64,000 bases of DNA, taken from contig BSBK01005648.1 in NCBI GenBank assembly GCA_027943335.1, forward strand, positions 547,001 through 611,000, in the 5' to 3' direction. A program made the translations under genes and the position numbers. The number at the start of each line of letters is the position of its first letter. The stretch's first letter is position 1. This stretch comes from Chamaecyparis obtusa. Lineage: Eukaryota; Streptophyta; Pinopsida; Cupressales; Cupressaceae. This document shows positions 23,169 to 33,699 of the stretch, in pieces. Below the pieces are notes generated by a model. The model saw only the letters and a program-made list of their open reading frames with translations, was not told where the DNA came from and ran no database searches.

Positions 23169-23415
23169 ATCGAAGCTGAGATTCATTTCTCTGGCTTTGG
23201 TGTAACTGGAGGAACTTTAGCTCCAAATTGTAATTTGAGTATTAACTTTTTGACGATATAAGTAATATTGTAAATAACGATGATCAATTATTTTGTATTT
23301 AGTGATGATTCTGGGTTTTCTTACTGGTTCTTTCCCAGTTGAGATTTTTTGAATCAAATTTTTATAAAAATAATATATTTAGTGGCTTGACCACTTTTGC
23401 CAAAAAATAAATAAA
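23169..23415 (+). other. LINE 3' end and A-rich tail
   Basis: Noncoding. Ends ATTTAGTGGCTTGACC...CAAAAAATAAATAAA directly before the second TSD copy. Confidence 0.75.
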
Positions 23416-23433
23416 AATTTATTTTTAATAAAA
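23416..23433. repeat. Right TSD of the LINE (18 bp)
   Basis: Exact repeat of 14817-14834. The NQ-element LTR resumes after it. Confidence 0.9.
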
Positions 23434-25046
23434 AGTAATTGTTTTCTCACCTTCTTGTTTAGGGTTTATGTTTTGAAATACTTTATTTCTAAAAACCCTT
23501 AATTGGTTTTATATGGTTTTACATTAAAAGTATTATTAATTTTAGGGATGTTATTGCACTCACCCTATGTCAAAATTATTCAAGTGATATTATGCATATA
23601 CGGTAAAATGCCCCCTTTTGAGGGTAAATTGTAAAAAATTTTCACCCTAATGTTTTTAACATTTCTATGTTACATTGCATTATAATTATGGATATATCTT
23701 AAAATAAATATAAGTGCATTATGACTTATCTTGGAAATAAAAGAAACATTATAAACATAATGTCATTTTAATTATTATTTTTTGAATATTATCTCATTAA
23801 TGAAATTCCTTATGATTTAATAATTAATGTGATTGCTTATGTTTTTGATAATTAATGTGGATAACATATAATTAATATTTAATTTTTCTTTTCCATTTTA
23901 TTTATCAAATACAAGTATAATGCATGGCATGAATTTATTTTCAATTGATTAATAATAATAAATGAATAATAAATAGTTTTTATGAAAAGCTTATATATTA
24001 TGAATGTAATGATTTTTTATTTTTGACTATCTAATGTTAGGTGTTTTTGTGCAGGAAATTAAACATCAGATTATTATGCATGGAACACCCAAAGTATAAT
24101 TGATCAAGTTAATTGTATGGGAAATATTTCCCTAAAAACCATTATTATGGTTTGTTTTGTATTTTTTAGGGTTAGTTGCCAGGATTAGGTCCTGTGAAAG
24201 GGCATGTCCTTTCACAGAGAACCATTGGGAAAGATATTTATATTGATTCAATTTGTAAACTAAAGACATCAATCACATCACAGCAAAAAACTAGAAAACT
24301 CTCCTGAATTAAGATTTGAACCTAATGTCCAAATTTTCAAATGCAAATCATAGATAAGTGTTTATGCTTTGAGGTTATATAGTTTCTTATTTTTCAATTA
24401 GTTTTTTAGATTACTTTGTGAACCAAGGTATCCTATTGTGTTCTTTCATTGATTCATTTGTTTATGGTTAATTTATAAAATTTGAATAGCAGTTGCATGG
24501 TCTAAGAACCTGTTATTGTTCCTTTCGGGCTCTTAAGTTGGGTTAAAATCCATAAGACTAATTGTATAAGTTATTTAAATTTTTGTTTCAATTGAAGCCT
24601 GTAGGATGATGGTCTCACTTTACAAGAGTGAGTTACCTTAAAACCATCTCTTTCTATACGTATGATTGAATGTAATTGACTCTATTCCCAATTTGGCATC
24701 AGACACCGATCCCATTTCATTTGTAATTGTCATTTTTTTCTTTCTATAGTTTACACATTATATCTGTAATCTTATTTACAAAGCACTCAATTAGGTTTTA
24801 GTAGTACTTTTAAGCTTTAGTTTAGATTTCAAGCAATTTAACTATTAGGAGATTATAGTTTTTCCTCCAAGGATTGTTTACCCCTTTGGAAGGAATTATT
24901 GTCTTGTCTGTGCATGCATTTTGCAGCATAGGGCATTGGTGAATTCAAGCCTACCAGCCTTGGCTCAATTGAGTCAGAATTGCAGAGGCATTTGTTTGTG
25001 CTTTTCAGTTGGCCTCAAAATGGTCTAGCATTTTTGAGCACCAACA

Positions 25047-25069
25047 AATTAGCGACTCTACTGGGGACG
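25047..25069 (+). other. NQ-element primer-like site
   Basis: AATTAGCGACTCTACTGGGG directly after the 5' LTR end. It resembles the GGCGACTCTGCTGGGGA region found at this place in Tat/Ogre-type plant gypsy elements. The tRNA is not identified here. Confidence 0.55.
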
Positions 25070-25205
25070 CTATCAGTAAAGAATAGTTTCAGAATCTCTA
25101 GTTATTATTACAGAGACTCTATTGGGATAAAGGACTCAGAGCAGTTATATTTTTCCTCATAGAAAGTGAGGTGGCAACTCTAAAACACAATTTTAGGCAA
25201 AGCCT

Positions 25206-28200
25206 ATGTTAGGGAGAAGATCTCTAAAGAACAAGTGGTTCGTTGAATTGGAACCAAACAATGAAGAAAGAATTACAGGAAGCGACAATGAATGGTTCAA
25301 AAAAATTTCAAATCTGATGTATGATCTAAGTAACAAGTGGGGAAACACTAATGATCCCTGTGATATTCAAAACAATGCAAAAGGGATTGCAAGGAATAAC
25401 AGTGATTAGGAAGATCAAAATCGGGATAAAGAATGTGACTTGCATGATTTGCAGGGACCGCCTGTGCATAATGGAAATGTTTATAGTTTATTCAACAGCG
25501 GTGAACATAGTTACTCCCAGTATGGTGGAGGTTCACAATAGTGGAGAAACAATGATCATTTTGGTCATAATTTTAATAATTTTGAGCAAAATTATAATGA
25601 AAAGCATTATGACAATATGCAAGGTGATAAAGATATTAATGCAAGGTATTATAACATTCAGCAATATGAAAGCAGAAATATTTCAAATAATAAAAAAAAT
25701 GGTGCTCGACAACCTAGAAAAAATCAAAATCATTTAAATGATCAAAATTATAATATTATTGAGCATCTTGCGCAAGATCGACAACCTAAAAATGATAAAA
25801 AAATGTTTGAAGAATGGAAATGGTCAACATTATAATGGGCGGCCTTATGGAAGTATATTAAATCATTTTGAAGAAGGGGTAGAGCTAGCTAGTGAATTGC
25901 ATAAGCAAGATAACCATAATATTTAATTACAGCCAAATAAAATATACTTACAAAGTAATTATGAGTCTCACGCCGAGGCTAGGAGGAATTACATTTACTT
26001 GCAGCCTTATCACGGGCCATAGCAGCAACATGTACAAACTTTGAAAAAGGTATACCAGAGGAAAAGTAATCCAGGGCAAGTACAAAATCAGTAGTAAAGT
26101 TAGAGAACCATATGATAATATACACATGTAGGCTGAAAATAGCTTTTATTTACAACCAAACATGGATTTATATAACCAGCATGTTAAAACAAAAAGTAAA
26201 AGTGAAATTGTGCCCATACTTGGAGAAAGAATCAATGGTCACGTGAAAATTGGCAGGGAATATGAAGGTATGTAGCTACATGAAACATCTCATAGTTTCA
26301 TGAATAACAGTCTTCACGGGAAGCCTCAATGCAAGTTTAGATAGCAAAACAATGGTGATATACTTGCGTAGAATGAAGATTGGGAGAAAGTAAATAATAA
26401 AAATAAGCAACATATTAATAATAATATAGAAGATGAAAGTATGGCACAGAAAAGTAATTACAAACATACATCTGGAGGCTTATGTGAGCAGCCTGGTAGG
26501 CTTGCACAAAGCCAAGATGACACACAATTTATTCACACAAAACAACAGGTAAATAATATGCATTGTCAAGATCAAATATGGCAATCCGGGAGCCCACATG
26601 AGCATCCATATGAGACTCACCAGTTTGTGCAAGGTAGAAGAGAGTATTCCAAAAGCAATGTTCAACAAAAGTATTATATAAAATAGCTACATAATCCCAA
26701 ACTTGCGCAGGAAAGGGATAAACATTGTAAAGAATATACACGGGCCTATCAAAATTATGATGATAGCTTGGAGATCATTCATGCAAGGCATGAAGATGTG
26801 CTACAACACTTGAATACATATAATATGTATCATGGAGATAACAAAAGATAGCATCAGCATGACTTTGTTCAGAAGTGTCTACACATGAACAATGGTAAGT
26901 GTTATGATGAAAATATTTATGGACAGCCTCATAAATCAATGCAAGGAAAGGATGAATATCCAATAAATAATATATACTTCCAAAAACAAGCGCAACACTA
27001 TAAAGACCCATGTGAATATCCATTTAGGCTTGTGCAAAGCCAAAATAATGAGTAGCATACTCACTTACCATAGCACCAGCACTCTGGAGGCTTGTGTGAG
27101 CAACCATGTAACTCCAGATCTATGCAACAGGAGGAAGTGGAAGGTGGTAATCATCATTATCAACAAGGTAATTGCCAGCCCAATAATATTCATAAACCTG
27201 CGTAGAAGATGGAGGATATTAATGTTATAAAAGATACTCTTACAAATCATTTATATAATCAGCATCATGCTGGAGCCTACACACACTATAAACACCAGCT
27301 TGCACAAAATAACAGGGAGTGCTTCAAAAACAATAATCAGAAAGATTATTATACACATCAACAAAATAATAAAATACATTATCAAGATAATATTTTCCAA
27401 TATGGAATCCCATGTGAGCAACAAGATAATAGTTTTTATAACAAAACAAAATAATAGTCAGCAATTTGTGCAGGAAGATAAAAATGATAGTCAAAATAAT
27501 GATGGGTTTGATGAAGCAAAGTGTGGATACCAAATACATGATGCGCAGCATGATTGGGAGGAGTATGGTGAAGATATTAAAACTAAAGGTAATAATATTC
27601 ACCAACACAGGCATAGGGAAAATGATTACGGTGATAAAAAATATTCAAATTGGTTTCAAAAATATAAATGAAGATGTTTATCTACAGCAAAGTAATTATT
27701 TATATAGTGGAAACATTAATGCGGGGAGAAATAAAGTACATAATCAATATATTGAAGATGAAAATAAATATAATCATGGTCAAAGTGCTAGACAATATAC
27801 ATATCCAGGAAACCATGCACAAAGCTAGGGTGGTGCACAGGTTTTTAATACTTATACAGATGATTTAAGTAATGAATTCTTGCAGCAGAGTGGAGATTGC
27901 ACATAGGGAAGAGGATAAAATTATCATATTAATGCACAGTCTAATAAAGGAAGAAATGACATGTACGCAAAGAAGGAAGGTGATAATAATCTACATGAGC
28001 AACCAAATGAGCCTCATCAACTTGCACAGAAGGGGGATGAATCATGCATGTCTCCCTTGAATGCATTATTACTTTAGAATGGTATGATAATGAAAATATG
28101 GTGAGTTTGTTTATGAGGATGATGGATATTTTTTGTGAAATACCTTCTGATATCAGGCCAAAGTTTTTAAACAAAATATATAGTTTAGGAGTAACTCATG

Positions 28201-28797
28201 AGTAGGTAAAGCTCATTCTTAAAATTGTATACGATGATTTAATGGAAGAAAATGAATGCATTGAAAAATCTATAGAGAGCCCTAATGAAATTTCATACGA
28301 AGAAGAAAATTGTGAACAGATTGACGAAACATATACACCAGATCAGATTTTGTGGAAACGAGTGAAATCATGATCAGGGGGAAAATCTTCTCAATACGGA
28401 ACAAAAGTATGTGCAAAAGAATAAATTAAATGTTTATTATAGTTATCAGGATGAGCATGATCAACTTATATTTGATAAAATAAAAACTCAAAGGAGTGAA
28501 ACATTTGATGAAGGAAATATGTTTATAAAGGGTTTTGAAAAAGATGAAGAATTTTCTGGATATGGACCATGTGTTAATCCATTATGTGAAATAAATGAAA
28601 TCTCTTTGGAATATGGAAAGGATATCCCACTGTCAGAAAATATGTTGCATGGTGAACAAATTTATTACATTGGGAACTGTGATGATTGGCATGAGAATTA
28701 TGTTCAATGCATTTCAAGAAGGCATAAAATGTTATATGACCAAAAAAGGGTTTTCAACAAAGGTAAGGTTACCTGCTCAGGTAAGTATCTCTTTTAG
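25206..28797 (+). pseudogene. NQ-element coding region: Asn/Gln/His/Tyr-rich repeat protein
   Basis: About 1,200 codons traceable through frame changes near 25815, 26110, 27450, 27665, 28065 and 28380. An N-terminal 70-residue charged part is followed by a very long Asn/Gln/His/Tyr/Lys-rich stretch with a recurring motif C/H-E-Q/H/Y-P followed by Q/R-L/F-A/V-Q (near 26490, 26600, 27010, 27095, 27415, 28000). A better balanced C-terminal domain (28063-28797) is acidic, with several Cys, and ends C-S-G-K-Y-L-F. In 26102-27451 there are nine TAG stops and no TAA or TGA. No gag knuckle, protease, RT or integrase is seen. Composition resembles prion-like low-complexity proteins. Function unknown; a gag-like or accessory role is only a guess. 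Confidence 0.55.
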
Positions 28798-29032
28798 AAA
28801 TCAATTCTTTTTAAGCTTTTTATTTTATATTTGATATTTTCAGCATGAGAATTATTATTTTGGGAGAGATAACTGAGTTTGTTTTCCTTCCGATTTAATT
28901 CTTTATATTTTGGTTTATTTATTTATCACTCTTTTATATTGTTAATAATTTATGTTTAGTGGTCTGCTTCTCCAGAGAATGTTGGATTCTCCCTGTGTCC
29001 AGGTATGGACCCACGTCCCCAATAAGAGCCAC
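28798..29032 (+). other. NQ-element 3' noncoding stretch
   Basis: AT-rich, then TGTGTCCAGGTATGGACCCA and CGTCCCCAATAAGAGCCAC up to the 3' LTR. The purine tract expected here is not visible. Confidence 0.6.
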
Positions 29033-31414
29033 TATTGACACTGAAAATTTTAGGTTCTAAATGGATGAAACGTCAGGGAAGTATGATGTTTAATTTCAAT
29101 TTTATATAATTTCTCTATGATAAAAAATAAAAATGATAAAAGGGCATATATGTTTATCATTTTTCATGTATTAGGTTGATAATTATTTTTCAACTTATTT
29201 AATGTATATTCATTTTGAAATAAAATTACTCTAAAAATGATGAATAAAATAAATTAAATGAAAAAAGGTGGCGAGAGGGAGTTGAACCCTCGACCTCTCA
29301 AGCCGACCTTTTTTTCTACCTATATACCCTCCTACCCCTTAACCGGTTAGTCTATTTATTTTCTTCGAGAGGATTAGGAGGAGAAATTTATTTATTTTTT
29401 TCCTACCTAACTACTTGACTCTACCCCTACCAGTTACTCTGTGTTTTCCTTGAGAGTGTAGGTGTAAATAAAGGTATAAGTTAAAGATAATCTTATTTCT
29501 TTCTTGAAATAAATTATTAAGGGAATTAATATTTTATGTGTGAAATTATTGTGGTTACTAATATAATTGTTTTTAATCTTAATTTATATTTTACTCCTAA
29601 AAACACTAAAGTGAAAAAATATGATAAAGTAAATGTATGTGATAAATATTATTATGTTTTAGGGTTTTGATATTTTTTTTTATATTAATTTTTAGTTTTC
29701 ATATCCCTACATGTATTTTTGTATTTTCACCTTATTATATTCTTAACTTTAATAATTTTATTTTTTGAAGGGTGAAAAGGCTTAAGTAATTTATTTTTAA
29801 TAAAAATTAATTGTTTTCTCACCTTCTTGTTTAAGGTTTATGTTTTGAAATACTTTATTTCTAAAAACCCTTAATTGGTTTTATATGGTTTTACATTAAA
29901 AGTATTATTAATTTTAGGGTTGTTATTGCACTCACCCTATGTCAAAATTATTCAAGTGATATTGTGCATATAGGTAAAATGCCCCCTTTTGAGGGTAAAT
30001 TGTAAAATCATTCACCCTAATATTTTTAACATTTCTATGTTGCATTGCATTATAATTATGGATATATCTTAAAATAAATATAAGTGCATTATGACTTATC
30101 TTGAAATAAAAGCAACATTATAAACATAATGTCATTTTATTTATTATTTTTTGAATATTATCTCATTAATGAAATTCCTTATGATTTAATAATTAATGTG
30201 ATTTCTTATGTTTTTTATAATTAATGTGGATAACATATAATTAATATTTAATTTTTATTTTCCATTTTATTTATCAAATACAAGTATAATGCATGGCATG
30301 AATTTATTTTCAATTAATTAATAATTAATAAATGAATAATAAATAGTTTTTATGAAAAGCTTATATATTATGAATGTAATGATTTTTTATTTTTGACTAT
30401 CTAATGTTAGGTGTTTTTGTGCAGGAAATTAAACGTTAGATTATTATGCACGGAACACCCAAAGTATAATTGATCAAGTTAATTGTACGAGAAATATTTC
30501 CCTAAAAACCATTATAATGGTTTGTTTTGTATTTTTTAGGGTTAGTTGCCAGGATTAGGTCCTGTGAAAGGGCATGTCCTTTCACAGAGAACCATTGGGA
30601 AAGATAATTATATTGATTCAATTTGTAGACTAAAGACATCAATCACATCACAATAAAAAATTGGAAAACTCTCCCGAATTACAGATTTGAACCTAATGTC
30701 CAAATTTTTAAATGCAAATGACAGATAAGTGTTTATGCTTTGAGGTTATATAGTTTCTTATTTTTCAATTAGTTTTTCAGATTAATCTATGAACTAGGGT
30801 ATCCTACTATGTTCTTTCATTGATTCATTTGTTCATGGTTAATTTATACAATTTGAATAATAGTTGCATGTTCTGAGAACCTGTTATTGTTCCTTTCGGG
30901 CTCTTAAGTTGGGTTACCATAGGACTAATTGTATAAGTTATTTAAATTTCTATTTCAATTGAAGCCTATAGGATGATGGTCTCACTTTACAAGAGTGAGT
31001 TACCTTAAAACCATCTCTGTCTATACGTATGATTGAATGTAATTGACTCTATTCCCAATTTGGCATCAGGCACTGATCCCATTTCATTTGTAATTGTCAT
31101 TTTGTTCTTTTTGTAGTTTACACATTATATCTTTTATCTTCTTTACAAACCACTCAATTAGGTTTTAGTAGTACTTTTAAGCTTTAGTTTAGATTTCAAG
31201 CAATTTAACTATTAGGAGATTATAGTTTTTCCTCCAAGGATTGTTTACCCCTTTGGAAGGAATTATTGTCTTGTCTATGCATGCATTTTGTAGCATAGGG
31301 CATTGGTGAATTCAGGCCTACCAGCCTTGGCTCAATTGAGTCAAAAATTGTACAGGCATTTGTTTGTGCCTGTCAATTGGCCTCAAAATGATCCAGCATT
31401 TTGGAACACCAACA
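29033..31414 (+). repeat. NQ-element 3' LTR
   Basis: 2,382 bp, TATTGACACT...GGAACACCAACA, followed by GTCAT at 31415-31419. Uninterrupted, so it shows the pre-insertion sequence of the LINE target. AT-rich with no coding content. Confidence 0.92.
29267..29352 (-). other. tRNA-like module in NQ-element 3' LTR (best copy)
   Basis: Minus strand order: TAGACTAACCGG (A-box-like), GGTTAAGGGG, about 45 bases, GAGGGTTCAACTCCCTC, then CGCCACC and TTTTTT. The T-arm is a perfect 5-bp stem (GAGGG/CCCTC) with a 7-base loop TTCAACT, matching the pol III B-box rule GWTCRANNC. The T run could terminate pol III. The acceptor stem does not pair and I cannot place an anticodon, so it is not a working tRNA gene. 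Most likely a tRNA-derived SINE fragment or a tRNA pseudogene. Confidence 0.45.
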
Positions 31415-31419
31415 GTCAT
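31415..31419. repeat. Right TSD of the NQ-element (GTCAT)
   Basis: Second copy of 13896-13900. Copia-2 integrase sequence resumes immediately. Confidence 0.92.
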
Positions 31420-31740
31420 CAATAAATAAAATAAAATATTTGTCACCGTAATAACTCTAAGTTATCATAGGACCACACAAGTCAGTGTGAACCAACTCTA
31501 AAATAGCTTTAGATGAATAGTTCTTGCTCTTGAAACTAGATGTTGACATTTTTACCATTTGACATTGTTTACACATGACATGGTCAGGTTTAGATAAGCT
31601 CGATAAGCCTCTAAATTTTCTTTTCTTATTGATTTTAACCATGTTGTCAAAATTCACATGACATAACCTTTTGTGCCATAACCACACATCTTCAATTCTA
31701 GCCAATAAATAAGAAGTGTCAGCATTGTCAAGATAGAACA
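31420..31740 (-). pseudogene. Copia-2 GAG-pre-integrase and integrase start
   Basis: Minus strand: L-F-Y-L-D-N at the right end, then D-V-W-L-W-H-K-R-L-C-H-V-N-F-D-N-M, C-K-Q-C-Q-M and L-V-H-T-D-L-C-G-P-M, i.e. the zinc module and first DDE Asp. One open frame of about 95 codons covers it. It is cut at the right by Copia-3 LTR sequence inside the L-F-Y-L-D codons, and at the left by the NQ-element. It completes the integrase piece at 13380-13895. Confidence 0.88.
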
Positions 31741-33219
31741 GAGAGGGGGGGTGAATTAGTTGTTCTCGGGTCCTGATGTACAAGACAAACTTAAAAACTT
31801 TTCCTTAAATTAGATCCAATAAGAAAAACAAACTCGGTCATCACTGATTTAATAATAGAAACATATAACAAGGTAGTCCACTACCCAGCTGTAACTTAAC
31901 TTGTAAAACACAAAAATGTTCAAACCAAAACATTCACACAAGTATTAACACCAAGATTTATAGTGGAAACCCAATGTGGGAAAAACCACTTTGTAACATG
32001 CTACTATTATTTTCACTCTTCTGAAGTGAGCTCGGTTAAAAGCTAACCCTGTCAAAGGTTACAATACACACTGTTAGGTGTGACCCGGTTAAAGGATTTC
32101 AATCACCCTGTTAAAAGTGAGCCTTGTTATAGGACTTACATACACTCCATTAGAATGCAACCTTGTTCAAAACATTTAACATATGACTGTTAGGTCAACC
32201 TCTATTAAAAATATTTTGACTATTAAAATGGTTAGAAAGTAGCAACAATATTGATTTGAAAAACATACAACTCACTTTGCAAATATCAGATTTGATTCCA
32301 TACACTAATGTTGGTTTACTGACTTTGAAACTTTTTCATCTCCATCTTTGATCTGCTCGGAACTTTTCTTCAAGCAACCACCACAATTCTCCTTTAGCCT
32401 TTTCTGCTTATATAGTCAATAAAACTTTACTAATCTTCCAGCATTCTCTTTTTGACCCATGCATACACATATCTAATGCTCAAGTTCCCTCAATACTTTC
32501 CTCAATTCGGTTAACTCATCTTATGCCACTCAATCTCATTCATAGATCTTAGGGTTAGGTCATATTCATTGAGTCTACCCACTTCATGTTCTTCAGCTTC
32601 ATTTCTAGAATCATCTCAAATCTCTTAAAGATTTACAATAAAATGTTTTATAGTGCCTTTAATGCTTTCAAACAATCAATAAATAAAGTCAACACATTTT
32701 ACATAATCCAAGAATTCAACAATGTCAGCTCCAAAACTAAATTCTCTTCAAATATAAAAATGCTGATGCTCGGTCAATACTATGATCAACTACTCGATCT
32801 TCATGTAAAAAGCTTGGTCATTACTAAAAATGTTTCCTCGGCTTATACTGTCTTCCTCGGCAATTAACTGTTGTTCAGTCAGCACTAGAATTTTGCTCAA
32901 CATATACTGACTCAGTTGACACTAACATTACTCAGCTTAAACATGATTTCTCCATTTTTTCTTGGTCAAGCCTACTAGTTTAGTCTTCAATCTTACTAGG
33001 ATAAATAATACATTGTCTCATCATTGTACAACATAGTCAAGTACACTTTGTAGTATCAAGATAACTCAACCTTTCCCTAGGTACTATTGTTACCAACCTT
33101 TCCCCAATCCTTCACAACAATACAATAGATATAGTACTTTCCTAAGTAGCAACAGTCTTACCAATTAAGGTTTGACATCAATGACAATACAACAATTGTT
33201 TCAATTGTAGTTTCCAACA
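31741..33219 (-). repeat. Copia-3 3' LTR
   Basis: Minus strand starts TGTTGGAAACTACAATTG and matches 38061-39359 plus 47114-47303. The last about 13 bases (TGTTAATATGATT in plus orientation) are missing at 31734-31741, where TAGAACA is shared with Copia-2. LTR core at 31963-31995. Minus-strand TATA box GACTATATAAGC at 32406-32417. The Phe/Asn-rich plus-strand translation at 32586-32867 recurs at 38916-39197 because both are LTR. Confidence 0.9.
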
Positions 33220-33233
33220 ATCTCCCTCTTTGG
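33220..33233 (-). other. Copia-3 polypurine tract
   Basis: Minus strand CCAAAGAGGGAGAT directly before the TGTTGG LTR start. Confidence 0.85.
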
Positions 33234-33699
33234 CATTGATGGCAACACCATATGATATCACCTGAATAACACATGGATTACCAACCAATCCAAAAACTTA
33301 TCTATTCATTAGAGAATTATTTATAATATCCTTAGCTTCATTTTGATTCAAAATACTATAAGCCTCACTTCTATGACTGTCAGAAGTATTCAGATCTCCC
33401 TCTATCCTGATCCTTCATTTCAGTTCATCACCCTTACTTTTCAGTGTCATGTGTTATCATATCAGTTCATCTCCCTCTTTGACAAAAATGCCAAAGCAGC
33501 AACTAAAACATACATCCATTAGATGTAGATAATATCTATGTAGCTCAGTGTTTCTCCCTTTGTTATCTTCCTTATTACTGGTTCCTTGTCTTTGCTCCTT
33601 TTCACAACTCTAGGCCAGCCCTAAAGTGTGACAATCTTCTACATCAATTTGTCAAATATTCTACTGTAGCATATTTGATGCAGTGCTCCTAGCTTGACT
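33234..33699 (-). other. Copia-3 3' untranslated region
   Basis: Between the RNase H stop and the purine tract. No coding sequence is seen; it contains several CTCCCTCTTTG-type pyrimidine runs. Confidence 0.6.

Larger units (their letters stand above)
14835..23415 (+). mobile_element. LINE (plant L1 type), 8.6 kb, nested in the NQ-element LTR
   Basis: Flanked by a perfect 18-bp duplication and ending in a short A-rich tail (CAAAAAATAAATAAA). Contains a G-rich 5' leader (14835-15271), ORF1, ORF2 with endonuclease, RT, zf-RVT and RNase H, and about 1.67 kb beyond ORF2 that holds a further decayed frame. Plant L1 elements with RNase H usually have a much shorter 3' region. The frames are broken by point stops and a few frameshifts but the whole length is present. 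Confidence 0.92.
13901..25046 (+). repeat. NQ-element 5' LTR, interrupted by the LINE
   Basis: Pieces 13901-14834 and 23416-25046 align end to end with the 3' LTR (29033-31414). It is about 176 bases longer than the 3' LTR around 14253-14428, where it keeps the rest of a second tRNA-like module that the 3' LTR has lost. Ends ...GAGCACCAACA. Confidence 0.9.
13901..31414 (+). mobile_element. NQ-element: LTR retrotransposon without pol, with LINE in its 5' LTR
   Basis: 5' LTR 13901-25046 (about 2.55 kb without the LINE), internal region 25047-29032, 3' LTR 29033-31414 (2,382 bp), TSD GTCAT. LTR ends are TATTGAC...CCAACA, so the start is TA rather than TG. A primer-like GCGACTCTACTGGGGACG follows the 5' LTR, resembling the primer region of Tat/Ogre-type gypsy elements. 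Internal coding sequence has no protease, RT or integrase but a long Asn/Gln-rich frame. No purine tract is evident before the 3' LTR. It is nonautonomous; I tentatively place it with gypsy by the primer region only. Confidence 0.85.

Noticed and set aside
27324..27614. Hydrophobic Ile/Leu/Phe-rich minus-strand frames across the NQ region
   Set aside because: Antisense of Asn/Lys/Tyr-rich codons automatically reads as Ile/Phe/Leu; the TAG pattern supports the plus-strand frame.
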